Origin: Tsuneonella sp. CC-YZS046
Lineage (GTDB): Bacteria; Pseudomonadota; Alphaproteobacteria; Sphingomonadales; Sphingomonadaceae
Assembly: GCF_035581365.1 (NCBI RefSeq)
Contig: NZ_CP141590.1
Location: forward strand, 868,001-932,000
DNA: 64,000 bases
Direction of reading: 5' to 3'
Under the pieces are notes generated by a model. That model had not been told where the DNA came from. It worked only from the letters and a program-made list of their open reading frames with translations, and did not search any database. The position numbers were made by a program, and so were the translations under genes. This document shows positions 17,129 to 26,179 of this stretch, piece after piece (the first letter of the stretch is position 1; the number at the start of each line of letters is the position of its first letter).

Positions 17129-17602
17129 CTAAAGCGTCTCCACGCCGCGTTCCGCCCGCAGCAGCACCACAGGAATCAAGCGGTCGGTGCGCGTTTCATA
17201 TTCGTTGTAGGGCGGGTAATAATTCGCCATCTGCGCCCAGAGCCTCGCCCGCTCCTCGCCTTCGGCGACCCGCCAGCTTCCCTCGAAGCGATCTTCCGCT
17301 ACCTGGAACCGGACGCCGGGCTTCGCGGCGAGATTGGTGAACCAGGCCGGATCGAAATCCCTGCCGCCATTGGAGGCGATGATAACATATTCGTCGCCCG
17401 CGCGGTCATAGATCAGCGGCGTGATATATTCCTGCCCGCTCTTGCGGCCGATGGTCTTCAGCAGCAGCGTGGTGGTCTTTTCCGGGCCACCGAACTGGCT
17501 TCCATCGATATAGTGCCCGTCATTGCCGTCCGCGAGGTATCGCCGCAGGTGATCTTCGAAGAACGGCTTGAGATTCGCCATGAATTCATTGGCATCGGCC
17601 AT
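17129..17602 (-). CDS. Nitroreductase family deazaflavin-dependent oxidoreductase (DUF385/Ddn-like)
   Basis: A 157-aa protein of the split-barrel flavin/deazaflavin oxidoreductase family. Diagnostic stretches are TLLLKTIGRKSGQEYITPLIY, followed by EYVIIASNGGRDFDPAWFTNL and the C-terminal DRLIPVVLL strand. The family includes mycobacterial Ddn and other F420H2-dependent quinone or nitro reductases; some members may use other cofactors or bind lipids. Its presence is notable because this window also encodes a complete F420 pathway, making this a candidate F420 user. The substrate is unknown. Confidence 0.85.
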   Translation of the reverse strand: MADANEFMANLKPFFEDHLRRYLADGNDGHYIDGSQFGGPEKTTTLLLKTIGRKSGQEYITPLIYDRAGDEYVIIASNGGRDFDPAWFTNLAAKPGVRFQVAEDRFEGSWRVAEGEERARLWAQMANYYPPYNEYETRTDRLIPVVLLRAERGVETL

Positions 17603-17682
17603 GTTTCTCTCCCCCGGCGCATCGCCGCGCCGGTGCCGAAGCTAACCCAGCTCCGCCTCATGGCCAAGGCCTTGCGGAAAGA

Positions 17683-17976
17683 TCAGCCGCCGCGCGCCTG
17701 CCGGTGGTGCTGGATGACTTCATCGATGATGAAGCGCAGGAACTTCTCGCTGAATTCCGGATCGAGATCGGCATCTTCCGCCAGCTTGCGAAGCCGGGCG
17801 ATCTGCCGTTCTTCCCGGGCCGGGTCGGCGGGGGGCAGGGCCGTTCTGGCCTTGTAATCCCCCACCGCCTTGGTGATGCGAAAACGCTCCGCCAATATGT
17901 GGATGAGCGCGGCATCGATATTGTCGATGCTCTTGCGATAGGCGGCCAGCGTTGAATCTTCGGCGATGTTCGACAT
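17683..17976 (-). CDS. Chorismate mutase, AroQ type
   Basis: A 97-aa all-helical protein matching monofunctional AroQ: YRKSIDNIDAALIHILAERFRITKAVGDYK carries the conserved Arg, Asp, Arg and Lys that bind chorismate, and AREERQIARLRKLAED plus FLRFIIDEVIQHH complete helices 2 and 3. It converts chorismate to prephenate for phenylalanine and tyrosine synthesis. The start at 17976 gives standard AroQ length; the frame extends upstream but without family-like sequence. It is divergent from the polyprenyl synthase, 65 bp apart. Confidence 0.9.
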   Translation of the reverse strand: MSNIAEDSTLAAYRKSIDNIDAALIHILAERFRITKAVGDYKARTALPPADPAREERQIARLRKLAEDADLDPEFSEKFLRFIIDEVIQHHRQARGG

Positions 17977-18041
17977 GGTGCAAGCCTCTATCACACATTG
18001 TTCGCTTGCCAAGCGCCTCATGTCGCCCCATGGCCATGGCC

Positions 18042-19052
18042 ATGAGCGCCGAGGTCATTCCACTGCCACGCAGCGAGCCGTCACTAGGCCCGCTTCTTTC
18101 GCTTACCGCCACTGCCATGAACAGCGTGAATGCCGTCATCCTGGACCGGATGCAGAGCGAGGTTCCCCTCATTCCCGCGCTCGCCGGCCATCTGATTTCG
18201 GGCGGGGGCAAGCGTATGCGGCCGATGCTCACCCTGGCCGGGGCGGAGCTGGTCGGGTATCAGGGCACGCGGCATCACAAGCTGGCCGCGGCGGTGGAAT
18301 TCATCCACACCGCCACCCTGCTGCATGACGATGTGGTGGACGATTCCGACCTGCGGCGCGGCAAGAAGACCGCCAATATCGTGTTCGGCAACCCGGCGAC
18401 CGTGCTGGTGGGCGATTTCCTGTTCAGCCGGGCCTTCGAACTGATGGTCGAGGACGGCAGCCTGCGGGTGTTGAAGATCCTGTCCGGCGCATCCGCGATC
18501 ATCGCGCAGGGCGAGGTCGATCAATTGACCGCCCAGCGCGAGATCGAAACCAGCGAGGATCGCTATCTTTCGATCATCGGCGCCAAGACGGCCGCCCTGT
18601 TCGCGGCCGCCAGCCGCATTTCCGCCGTGGTGGCCGAGAGGGACGAGGCGGAAGAGCGCGCGCTGGACGATTATGGCCGCAATCTGGGCATCGCCTTCCA
18701 GCTGGTGGACGACGCCATCGACTATGATTCCGATGCCGCCGAAATGGGCAAGGACCGGGGCGACGATTTCCGCGAGGGCAAGATGACCCTGCCGGTGATC
18801 CTGGCCTATGCGCGCGGCAATGACGAGGAGCGCCGCTTCTGGCAGGAGGCGATCGCCGGGTTCCGCACCGAGGACGAGGATCTCGCCCATGCGGTCGCAT
18901 TGATCCGCAAGCGTGACGGCGTCTCCGCGACGCGCGACCGCGCCCGCCATTTCGCGGAGCGGGCGATCGATGCGCTTTCGATCTTTCCCGACGGCAAGGC
19001 TCGGGCCGCCATGGTCGAGGCCGCGCGCTTCGCGGTCAGCCGGGGATATTGA
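18042..19052 (+). CDS. ispB: Polyprenyl (octa/decaprenyl) diphosphate synthase
   Basis: A 336-aa trans-isoprenyl diphosphate synthase. Conserved regions include GGGKRMRPML, the first aspartate-rich motif in LLHDDVVDDSD, GDFLFSRAF and the second aspartate motif in FQLVDDAIDYD. Long-chain synthases of this size make the ubiquinone side chain (Q10 in sphingomonads, hence decaprenyl is likely). ATGs at 18030, 18036 and 18042 are all in frame; MSAEVIPLPRS fits relatives best, and no strong Shine-Dalgarno decides. Chain length cannot be read with certainty. Confidence 0.92.
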   Translation: MSAEVIPLPRSEPSLGPLLSLTATAMNSVNAVILDRMQSEVPLIPALAGHLISGGGKRMRPMLTLAGAELVGYQGTRHHKLAAAVEFIHTATLLHDDVVDDSDLRRGKKTANIVFGNPATVLVGDFLFSRAFELMVEDGSLRVLKILSGASAIIAQGEVDQLTAQREIETSEDRYLSIIGAKTAALFAAASRISAVVAERDEAEERALDDYGRNLGIAFQLVDDAIDYDSDAAEMGKDRGDDFREGKMTLPVILAYARGNDEERRFWQEAIAGFRTEDEDLAHAVALIRKRDGVSATRDRARHFAERAIDALSIFPDGKARAAMVEAARFAVSRGY

Positions 19053-19070
19053 GCCGAAAAAGCCCTGACT

Positions 19071-19502
19071 TTAGCGCTCGACAATGCGGCGCCTCACGGG
19101 TCGCACAGTGGCGCAGGTGGGTGTGCCGTCCTTGTCGGTGCCGATGACCGTCGTTTCGATCACTCCACCATGCTTGGCTGCGTGATCCAGCAGGTCATTG
19201 TCGAGGTCGTGGATATCGATCTTCATCCGGCGGGACCAAGGCGAGGAAGGATCACCGGCCAGTTCGCCGATACGAATATAGACAAATCTTCGCACCGGAC
19301 CTTCGCGCCGCACCTGGTCGCCGAAGAATTTGGGGCCGGGCTCAATGCGGATCGGGAAATCGAACACGAGCGGTTCCCCCTCGTGCGAGGATTTCGGATC
19401 GAGCGGCAGTCCATCCTTCGCCTGAAGGCTGTGGAGCACGCCGATAACCGGCTGCTCGATAACGATCCGCAGATTGATCAAGCGCTGTTCTGCCCGTGCC
19501 AT
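19071..19502 (-). CDS. DUF5990 family protein
   Basis: A 143-aa soluble protein matching DUF5990: INLRIVIEQPVIGVLHSLQ at the N-terminus, then FDFPIRIEPGPKFFGDQV and a FVYIRIGELAG strand, ending in a basic VRPVRRRIVER tail. No catalytic motif is recognisable and no function is known for the family. It converges on the polyprenyl synthase with 18 bp between stops. Confidence 0.75.
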   Translation of the reverse strand: MARAEQRLINLRIVIEQPVIGVLHSLQAKDGLPLDPKSSHEGEPLVFDFPIRIEPGPKFFGDQVRREGPVRRFVYIRIGELAGDPSSPWSRRMKIDIHDLDNDLLDHAAKHGGVIETTVIGTDKDGTPTCATVRPVRRRIVER

Positions 19503-19566
19503 TCCGGTCTTATAGGGTGATGAGCGATGGCTGGAAAAGATATCCGCTCCCCAAGGGACGCAATGG

Positions 19567-19587
19567 ATGCTGAAACTAGTTCAGCAT
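19567..19587. repeat. Dispersed palindromic element ATGCTGAA-ACTAG-TTCAGCAT
   Basis: A perfect 8-bp inverted repeat (19567-19574 / 19580-19587) followed by GACGG. It matches the TGAACT...TTCAGCAT-type intergenic palindromes common in sphingomonad and erythrobacter genomes. It is 24 nt upstream of the chosen hrpB start and extends that reading frame artificially. Confidence 0.6.
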
Positions 19588-19611
19588 GACGGTAAGAGGG
19601 GCGTTGTGACG

Positions 19612-22038
19612 ATGCTGCCGATCCATTCCGTCCTGCCCGATCTGCTGGCCGCGCTTTCCACGCGCAGTTCCGCCGTGCTGATCGCGCCGCCCGGAGCGGG
19701 CAAGACCACGGCCGTGGCCCCGGGGCTGATCGGGGAGGACTGGTGCTCCGGCATGGTCGTCATCCTCAGCCCGCGCCGCGTGGCCGCGCGCGCGGCGGCC
19801 GAGCGGATGGCGGAGCTGCTGGGCGAGAAGCCGGGCGAACGGGTCGGCTATCTGACCCGGCTGGATGGCAAGAGGTCCGCCGCAACCCGCATTCTGGTCC
19901 TCACCGAGGCGATCTTCGTTTCGACCATTCTCGACGACCCTGAACTCACCGGGATCAGCGCGGTGTTGTTCGACGAGGCGCATGAGCGCCATCTCGACAG
20001 CGATCTTGGCCTGGCCCTCGCGTTGGAAAGCCAGCAGGTGCTGCGAGAGGACCTGCGCATCCTGGTGATGTCGGCCACCATCGACGGAGAGCGCTTCGCC
20101 CGCTTGCTGGGGCCGGAGGCGCCGGTGATCGCGAGCGAGGGCAAGGCTCATCCGCTGGCGATCCGCTGGCTCGGCTCGCAGCCGGAACTGCGGATCGAGG
20201 ATGCGATGGCCGGCGCGGTGATGGCGGCATGGCGCGACGAACAGGGCGATATACTGGCCTTCCTGCCCGGGGTCGGCGAGATCGAGCGGACGAGGGAAAG
20301 GCTCGAAAGCCGCTTGCCCGGCGTCCCGATCCTGCCTCTGCACGGGCAGTGCGAGCCAGCGGCGCAGCGCGCGGCCATCCGCCGCGATCCGGAAGGGCGG
20401 CGGCGGATCGTGCTGGCGACAAGTATCGCTGAAACCTCGCTGACGCTGGATGGCGTATCGGTGGTGGTGGACAGCGGGCTGGCCCGGCGTGCGGAATTCG
20501 ATGTCGCGGCAGGGGTCACGCATCTGGTGACGCGGCGGGCGAGCCAGGCCGCCGCCGCGCAGCGGGCGGGCCGCGCGGCACGGCAGGGGCCGGGCATCGC
20601 CTATCGGCTGTGGGAGGAAGCGGCGCATCCCGGCCGCCCGCAATTCGATCCGCCGGAAATCGTCGATGCCGATCTCGCATCGCTCACCTTGGCGCTGGCG
20701 CAGTGGGGCGCGGGCGATCCCCGGGCCTTGCCGTGGCTCGATCCCCCGCCCGAGGCGGCGCTGGGGGCAGCCCGCGCTCGCCTTCGGTTGCTGGGCGCGC
20801 TGGACGAGGACGACCGCATCACCCCGGCGGGGCGAAACATCGCCAGCCTGCCGATGGAGCCGCCGCTGGCCGCGATGGTCCTGCATGGCGCGGAACATGG
20901 CGCGGCGCGAATGGCCGCGCGGATCGCCCTGCTGCTGCAGGAGCGTGGCTTGGGCGGGAAGGGCGAGGATCTCGGCCAGCGCTTGTCGCGCTGGGAAGGG
21001 GATCGCTCGCCCCGCGCCGAGGCTTCGCGCAAGCTGGCCGACGGCTGGGCGCGGCGGGCAGAGACGCTGGCCGAGCGGATTGGCGGCTCCGCTCCCCCTC
21101 CCGGCATTCTCCTGGCCTATGGCCTGCCGGACAATCTCGCCCGGCGTCGTGACGTCAAGGGGGAAAGCTGGCTGTCCGCCGGGGGAAGGGGCTATGCGCT
21201 CGATCCCGCGTCTCCCTTGGCTGGCGCGGAATGGCTGGCGGTCGGCGATGCGCAGGGGGCAGCGAAAGGCGCGCGGATCACTGCCGCCTTCGCGCTGACC
21301 ACGGCGGAAGTGGAGGAATGGCTGGGCGAGCGGATCGAGCGCCGCCACCTCGCCCGCTGGAACGAGGCCGAGGGACGGGTGGAAGCGCGGCTGGAGCGGC
21401 GGCTCGGCGCGATTGTCCTGGCGACTGGTCCGGACCCCGCGCCGGACGCCGCGGCGCTGGAGGCTCTCCTGCTCGAAAAGGCGCGCGAGAGGCTGGATAC
21501 GCTGCTTCCTTCGGGCCTGATCGCCAGGGCGCGCCATGCGGGGGTCGGGGCGCTCGATCCGCGGGCGCTCGCCGCCGGGGCCGAGCAATGGCTGTTGCCG
21601 CTCCTCTCGGGGCGGCGCGATCTCGATCTGCCGAGGGGAGCGGTGGCGGATGCCTTGCTCGCTCGGCTCGGCTGGGACGAACGGCAGAGGCTGGACAGGC
21701 TTGCCCCGCGCGAATTCGTCAGCCCGGCCGGCACGAGCCATCGCATCGATTACGATCACGATGGCGGGCCGGCGGTGGAGGTGAGGGTGCAGGCGCTGTT
21801 CGGGCTGGACCGGCACCCGATGATCGGCGAGACGCCGCTGCTTCTGCAACTGACGTCGCCCGCGGGCCGCCCGATCCAGGCCACCCGCGATCTGCCCGGA
21901 TTCTGGCGCGGAAGCTGGCGTGATGTGGCGAAGGACATGAAAGGGCGCTATCCCAAGCATCGCTGGCCGGAGGAGCCTTGGGCGGAAGCGCCCAGCCTCA
22001 AGACCCGGAATGCATTCGAAGGGCAGTCGCGCGCGTGA
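19612..22038 (+). CDS. hrpB: ATP-dependent helicase HrpB
   Basis: An 808-aa DEAH-box helicase. Walker A APPGAGKTT, DEAH in LFDEAHERHLDSD, motif III VMSATIDGERFA and motif VI QRAGRAARQGPG are in order, followed by HA2 and the HrpB-specific C-terminal domain (RKLADGWARR; GFWRGSWRDVAKDMKGRYPKH). HrpB is a putative RNA helicase with an unclear role. ATG 19612 (or GTG 19606) follows AAGAGGGG; the frame opens at 19567 only because it crosses a palindromic repeat. Length is normal for the family. Confidence 0.93.
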   Translation: MLPIHSVLPDLLAALSTRSSAVLIAPPGAGKTTAVAPGLIGEDWCSGMVVILSPRRVAARAAAERMAELLGEKPGERVGYLTRLDGKRSAATRILVLTEAIFVSTILDDPELTGISAVLFDEAHERHLDSDLGLALALESQQVLREDLRILVMSATIDGERFARLLGPEAPVIASEGKAHPLAIRWLGSQPELRIEDAMAGAVMAAWRDEQGDILAFLPGVGEIERTRERLESRLPGVPILPLHGQCEPAAQRAAIRRDPEGRRRIVLATSIAETSLTLDGVSVVVDSGLARRAEFDVAAGVTHLVTRRASQAAAAQRAGRAARQGPGIAYRLWEEAAHPGRPQFDPPEIVDADLASLTLALAQWGAGDPRALPWLDPPPEAALGAARARLRLLGALDEDDRITPAGRNIASLPMEPPLAAMVLHGAEHGAARMAARIALLLQERGLGGKGEDLGQRLSRWEGDRSPRAEASRKLADGWARRAETLAERIGGSAPPPGILLAYGLPDNLARRRDVKGESWLSAGGRGYALDPASPLAGAEWLAVGDAQGAAKGARITAAFALTTAEVEEWLGERIERRHLARWNEAEGRVEARLERRLGAIVLATGPDPAPDAAALEALLLEKARERLDTLLPSGLIARARHAGVGALDPRALAAGAEQWLLPLLSGRRDLDLPRGAVADALLARLGWDERQRLDRLAPREFVSPAGTSHRIDYDHDGGPAVEVRVQALFGLDRHPMIGETPLLLQLTSPAGRPIQATRDLPGFWRGSWRDVAKDMKGRYPKHRWPEEPWAEAPSLKTRNAFEGQSRA

Positions 22039-22084
22039 TTTGCCCGCTTGATTCTTTGCGCGATTCGCAGGAAAGGCAGGGGCC

Positions 22085-22363
22085 ATGAGCGCACGCATCT
22101 ATCAACGCCCGAAGAACGCCATGCAGTCCGGCAAGGCGCTTGTCGACCAATGGATTCTGGAATTCGATCCGGCGGAGGCGAAGAAGCCCGATCCGCTGAT
22201 GGGCTGGGCCGGCTCCGGCGATACCCGGCAACAGGTCCAGCTGAAGTTTCCCAGCAAGGATGCTGCGCAGGCCTATGCCGCCAAATACGGCATCCCCGCG
22301 CGCGTGCATCCCACCCCGGCCAAGAGGCTGAAGATCCAGGCCTACGCCGACAATTTCCGGTAA
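22085..22363 (+). CDS. NADH dehydrogenase ETC complex I subunit (NDUFS4-like)
   Basis: A 92-aa protein of the ETC complex I subunit conserved region family (mitochondrial 18-kDa/NDUFS4). Typical segments are ARIYQRPKNAMQSGKA, WILEFDPAEAKKPDPLMGWAGSGDT, VQLKFPSKDAAQAYAAKYGI and the basic C-terminal YADNFR. In alphaproteobacteria it is an accessory subunit of respiratory complex I, encoded away from the nuo operon. GGAAAGGCAGGGGCC precedes the ATG. It lies between hrpB and the SRP RNA. Confidence 0.92.
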   Translation: MSARIYQRPKNAMQSGKALVDQWILEFDPAEAKKPDPLMGWAGSGDTRQQVQLKFPSKDAAQAYAAKYGIPARVHPTPAKRLKIQAYADNFR

Positions 22364-22424
22364 ACCCCGCTCCTTCCGCAAACGGGAAAGGGTTGCATCG
22401 CCCTGGTTCCCTCGCCATATGCGC

Positions 22425-22520
22425 GACCGGGAGTCGGGCGGGCGTTTGCGTCCGTTAACCTGGTCAGGTCCGGAAGGAAGCAGCCATACCGGATTGCGGC
22501 GGGTCGCCCGGCTCCTTTTT
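22425..22520 (+). ncRNA. ffs: Signal recognition particle 4.5S RNA
   Basis: The SRP domain IV core is present: CTGGTCAGGTCCGGAAGGAAGC at 22460-22481, including the GGAAG tetraloop region and symmetric-loop bases that bind Ffh. Flanks include a CCGGG arm at 22427-22431 that can pair with CCCGG at 22507-22511, and a T5 run at 22516-22520. The exact ends are estimated. With ftsY at the far end of this window, both an RNA and a receptor of the SRP pathway are present. Confidence 0.92.
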
Positions 22521-22559
22521 CCCCTGACATTGTGAGCGGCAGTCCCTAGTTTGACGCCC

Positions 22560-24374
22560 ATGGGTGATTCCGGAGACATGTTCGGCGATAGCGCGCCGGC
22601 CGATGAGGCTGAGGAAGCCAAGCCGAGCGCGGCTGAACTCGAAGCGGCGGGTCAATCGGCGCTGTTCGGCGGCGCGGAACCTTCGCCTCGCGTCGAGACG
22701 GCGCCTCCCTCGGCGGTGCCTTCCCCTGCCGCTGCTTCTTCCAGCGCGCAGCCTTATCGGGTGCTGGCCCGCAAGTACCGCCCTCAGACCTTTTCGGAGC
22801 TGATCGGCCAGGATGCGATGGTGCGCACGCTGGGCAATGCGATCGAGCGCGATAGGCTCGCCCACGCCTTCCTGATGACGGGCGTGCGCGGGGTGGGCAA
22901 GACCTCGACCGCCCGGCTGATCGCCAAGGCGTTGAACTGCATCGGCCCGGACGGGCAGGGCGGGCCGACCATCGATCCCTGCGGCCGGTGCGAGCCTTGC
23001 GTCGCCATTGCCGAAGGCCGCCATATCGATGTGATCGAGATGGACGCCGCGAGCCACACCGGCGTGGACGATGTGCGGGAGATCATCGAGGCGGTGCGCT
23101 ATGCTGCGGTTTCGGCCCGCTACAAGATCTATATCATTGACGAAGTTCACATGCTTTCCCGCAATGCTTTCAATGCATTGTTGAAGACTCTTGAGGAACC
23201 ACCTCCTCATGTGAAATTCATCTTCGCCACAACCGAGGTGGACAAGTTGCCGGTCACGGTCCTCTCGCGCTGCCAGCGTTTCGACCTGCGCCGGATTCCC
23301 ACCCCGATGCTGCAGGAGCATTTCGCGGCCATCTGCGCGAAGGAAGGCGTGGAGGCTGAGGACGAGGCGCTGGCGATGATCGCCGGGGCGGCGGAAGGCT
23401 CGGTGCGCGATGGCCTGTCGATCCTCGATCAGGCGATCGCCCATGCGGATTTCGAGACGGACGGCGCCGAGGGCGGCAAGGTGGTGGCGGAACGCGTGCG
23501 CGATATGCTGGGCCTTGCCGACAAGGGCGCGCAGCGGGATCTTTTCGCGGCCTTGCTGGCTGGTGATGCCCCCTCGCTGCTGGAGCGGATCGATGCGCAA
23601 TATGCGCTCGGGGTGGAGCCGCTGGCGCTGCTCAGGACGCTGATGGAACTGGTCAATCGGATCACCGTGGCCCAGGTCGGCGGCAGCGGCGCGGATGCCC
23701 CGACGGCGGAAGAACGCGCGCTGATCGAGCAATGGGCGCAGGGCCTCGGCGCCGGAAAGCTGCATCGTCTCTGGCAATTGCTGCTCAAGGGCTATGACGA
23801 GGTGCGCGGCGCGCCGGACCCGCTGATCGCGGCGCAGATGGCGCTGTTGCGGGTGATGCATGCGGCGGACATGCCGGACCCGGGCGCTCTGGCGAAAAAG
23901 CTGGACGATATGCTCGCCAGTGGCGTTGCGCCGGTGGCGCGGGGGGAAGGCGGGGGGACAACCCCCGGGCCATCCGCAGCGGCGGCGCCCGATTGGGAAG
24001 CATTGGTGGCCCGGGTGGATGCGGCGGGCCATCTCCGGGTGGCCCAGATCATGCGGGACTGGATTCGGGTGATCGACCTGATGCCGGGCCGGCTGATCTA
24101 CTCATTGGTTCCGGGCATCGCGCTCGATCCCGCGCCCGAATTGCGGGATGCGCTGCTCAAGGCCACCGGCGAGCGTTGGCAGGTCGAGCAGGGCGCAGGC
24201 GAGGGCGCGCCTTCGCTGCTGGAGCGGGAGGAAGCCCGCAAGGCGCAGGCGGCGGATGCACTGTTGCGCGATCCGCTTGTCGCCGCTGCCTTCGCGGCAT
24301 TTCCGCAGGCGGAGATCGTGGACGAAAACGAAGTGTCCGCGGCGCGCGACCGGAATTGGAGCAAGAGAGCTTGA
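22560..24374 (+). CDS. dnaX: DNA polymerase III subunit gamma/tau
   Basis: A 604-aa clamp-loader ATPase. After an acidic/alanine-rich N-terminal extension of ~65 residues come YRVLARKYRPQTFSELIGQD, Walker A GVRGVGKTS, a four-Cys zinc module (LNC...CGRCEPC), Walker B IIDEVHMLS and the sensor arginine region in TVLSRCQRFDLRR. Domain III and a tau-like C-terminus follow. Starts at 22551 (TTG), 22560 and 22578 are in frame; none has a well-spaced Shine-Dalgarno. ybaB follows by 13 nt, the conserved dnaX-ybaB pairing. Confidence 0.95.
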   Translation: MGDSGDMFGDSAPADEAEEAKPSAAELEAAGQSALFGGAEPSPRVETAPPSAVPSPAAASSSAQPYRVLARKYRPQTFSELIGQDAMVRTLGNAIERDRLAHAFLMTGVRGVGKTSTARLIAKALNCIGPDGQGGPTIDPCGRCEPCVAIAEGRHIDVIEMDAASHTGVDDVREIIEAVRYAAVSARYKIYIIDEVHMLSRNAFNALLKTLEEPPPHVKFIFATTEVDKLPVTVLSRCQRFDLRRIPTPMLQEHFAAICAKEGVEAEDEALAMIAGAAEGSVRDGLSILDQAIAHADFETDGAEGGKVVAERVRDMLGLADKGAQRDLFAALLAGDAPSLLERIDAQYALGVEPLALLRTLMELVNRITVAQVGGSGADAPTAEERALIEQWAQGLGAGKLHRLWQLLLKGYDEVRGAPDPLIAAQMALLRVMHAADMPDPGALAKKLDDMLASGVAPVARGEGGGTTPGPSAAAAPDWEALVARVDAAGHLRVAQIMRDWIRVIDLMPGRLIYSLVPGIALDPAPELRDALLKATGERWQVEQGAGEGAPSLLEREEARKAQAADALLRDPLVAAAFAAFPQAEIVDENEVSAARDRNWSKRA

Positions 24375-24387
24375 AGGAAATATTGTC

Positions 24388-24729
24388 ATGAAATCGATGG
24401 AAGAGATGATCAAGGCGGCCCAGCAGGCAGCCGAGACCATCCAGAAGCAGATGGGCGAAGCGCAGGCAAAGCTCGATTCGATCGAAGTGGAGGGCCTTTC
24501 CGGCGGCGGGCTGGTGAAGATCCGCTGCACCGCCAAGGGACGAATCCTGACAGTTTCGATCGACGACAGCCTGATGCAGCCGAGCGAGAAGCACATACTC
24601 GAGGATCTGGTCACCGCCGCCTTCAACGATGCGCGCACCAAGGCCGATCAGGCCGCCAATGCCGAAATGCAGCGGATTCAGCAGGGCATGGGCTTGCCGC
24701 CGGGTTTCAACCTGCCCGGCATGGGCTGA
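24388..24729 (+). CDS. YbaB/EbfC family nucleoid-associated protein
   Basis: A 113-aa small DNA-binding protein. It begins with the family helix MKSMEEMIKAAQQAAETIQK, followed by the sheet GGLVKIRCTAKGRILTVSIDDS and a helix with EDLVTAAFNDA; the C-terminus is glycine/proline rich (GMGLPPGFNLPGMG), as usual. YbaB dimers bind DNA and may influence nucleoid organisation. GAAGGA 9 nt upstream of 24388 sets the start. It is probably co-transcribed with dnaX. Confidence 0.94.
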   Translation: MKSMEEMIKAAQQAAETIQKQMGEAQAKLDSIEVEGLSGGGLVKIRCTAKGRILTVSIDDSLMQPSEKHILEDLVTAAFNDARTKADQAANAEMQRIQQGMGLPPGFNLPGMG

Positions 24730-24776
24730 AACCGGCGCGAAACCCGCATGAACCCGGACGGGGGGAGGAGAGCCTG

Positions 24777-25802
24777 TCAGCCGGAACGGCTGCTGTCTTT
24801 CGGCCCCCCGTCCACGCGATGCGGCGGCTTTGCCCCGTCGCGCGTCTTCCATAGCGAATAGAGCACGCCGGCCGCGATCAGGCCGAAGGTCACGCCAAGG
24901 CTCAGGGCTGGCGGGAATTTCCCGCCGCCGAGCCAGAAATCGGCTATGAAGATTTTCGTGCCGATGAAGACCAGCACCGCGGCCAGCGCATATTTCAGGT
25001 AATGGAAGCGATGCACCATCGCCGCCAGCGCGAAATAGAGTGCGCGCAGGCCCAGAATCGCCATGATGTTGGATGTGTAGACGATGAAGGTGTCGGTCGT
25101 GATCGCCAGGATGGCCGGCACGCTGTCTATCGCGAAAACGAGGTCCGCGACATTGATGACCGCCAGCGCCAGCAGCAGCGGGGTGGCCGTGAGAGTCGGC
25201 TTGCCGGTCCGGGGATGGTGGGCTTTCACCAGGAAGCGGTTGCCGTGCAGTTCATGAGTCACCGGCATGTGGCGGGAGATGAAGCGGAGCACGGGATTGT
25301 GGGATATGTTCGCGGATTCCTCGCTGCCGAAGAACATCTTCACTCCGGTGAAGATCAGGAACGCGGCGAAAAGATAGATGATCCAATAGGCGTGATGGAT
25401 CAGGGCGATCCCGCCCGCGATCATCAGCCCGCGCAGCACGATAACGGCGATGATGCCCCATAGAAGCGCTCTGTATTGATAGCGCAGAGGTATTGAAAAA
25501 TAAGAGAAAATCAAACTTATGACAAAGACGTTGTCGATCGAGAGGGCCTTCTCGATGAAGAAGCCGGTATAATATTTCATGCCGAGATCGGCGCCGCGTT
25601 CGGCCCAGATCCAGGCCCCGAAAAGAAGCGCGATACCGATATAGAATGCCGACAGCTTGAGGCTTTCGCCGATTCCCATTTCCCGGTCGTCTTTGTGAAG
25701 GACGCCGAGATCGAAGGCGGTCAGGGCGATGACGATGCCCAGGAACGCGAGCCAGAACCATGCCGGCGTGCCCAGCCAGTCCATCGATAGCGCTTCCAAC
25801 AT
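24777..25802 (-). CDS. TerC/Alx family membrane protein (probable metal-ion transporter)
   Basis: A 341-aa protein with about nine transmembrane helices. The TerC signatures are present: TAFDLGVLHKDDREM, KALSIDNVFVISLIFSYF and AVINVADLVFAIDSVPAIL, the last two carrying the paired Asn-Asp residues thought to bind metal. Alx-type proteins are linked to manganese export or tellurium resistance. The ATG at 25802 has GAGGA 5 nt upstream; the frame's earlier ATG at 25880 lies in a hairpin-rich leader. It is divergent from lon. Confidence 0.92.
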   Translation of the reverse strand: MLEALSMDWLGTPAWFWLAFLGIVIALTAFDLGVLHKDDREMGIGESLKLSAFYIGIALLFGAWIWAERGADLGMKYYTGFFIEKALSIDNVFVISLIFSYFSIPLRYQYRALLWGIIAVIVLRGLMIAGGIALIHHAYWIIYLFAAFLIFTGVKMFFGSEESANISHNPVLRFISRHMPVTHELHGNRFLVKAHHPRTGKPTLTATPLLLALAVINVADLVFAIDSVPAILAITTDTFIVYTSNIMAILGLRALYFALAAMVHRFHYLKYALAAVLVFIGTKIFIADFWLGGGKFPPALSLGVTFGLIAAGVLYSLWKTRDGAKPPHRVDGGPKDSSRSG

Positions 25803-26179
25803 AAATTCCTCACGATCCGCTTGGTCGATCGGAGAATCCGCAGCATCATGATGACCGTAGGCATGGGGCCGTCGAAGCATCGGATCGTCCGATGCGGTCC
25901 GACATCACGAGGGCTTAATCAGCCCTCGCCAGAGGGGCCCGGTCCGCGCTCAGGAAATATGAACGCGCGGCTCAAAAATCAAGCGGAAGCCGCAGCGGAA
26001 ACATTGATTTCCGGGTGGGAGGCGGGATTCGGCGGTTGTGGCGATTGGCTCGTCGCCGGCCCCATCCACAACCCAGCCGGTTTACGCCATTGCAGAGCGC
26101 AACCAGCCATCCCATATCCTGAAAAACAGTGGGCGCTTTGCCCGGAGCGCATGATGCGATGCGCCAATTTGGAAATTGG
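25803..26179. other. 377-bp divergent intergenic region with two perfect hairpins
   Basis: The gap between the TerC-family gene and lon holds no convincing gene. On the TerC side are two perfect hairpins: stem 25877-25884/25888-25895 (GCATCGGA-TCG-TCCGATGC) and stem 25909-25915/25921-25927 (GAGGGCT-TAATC-AGCCCTC). They may fold in the TerC 5' leader. TerC genes in other bacteria often carry the yybP-ykoY manganese riboswitch, but I cannot match its conserved core here. The lon-proximal half shows no recognisable promoter motif. Confidence 0.45.

Noticed and set aside
19576-22098. 840-codon minus-strand frame opposite hrpB
   Set aside because: A shadow of the high-GC helicase gene; low-complexity Arg/Gly/Ala composition and no recognisable domain.
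25803-25960. yybP-ykoY manganese riboswitch
   Set aside because: Position before a TerC gene is suggestive, but I could not match the conserved core; kept only as an unassigned structured leader.
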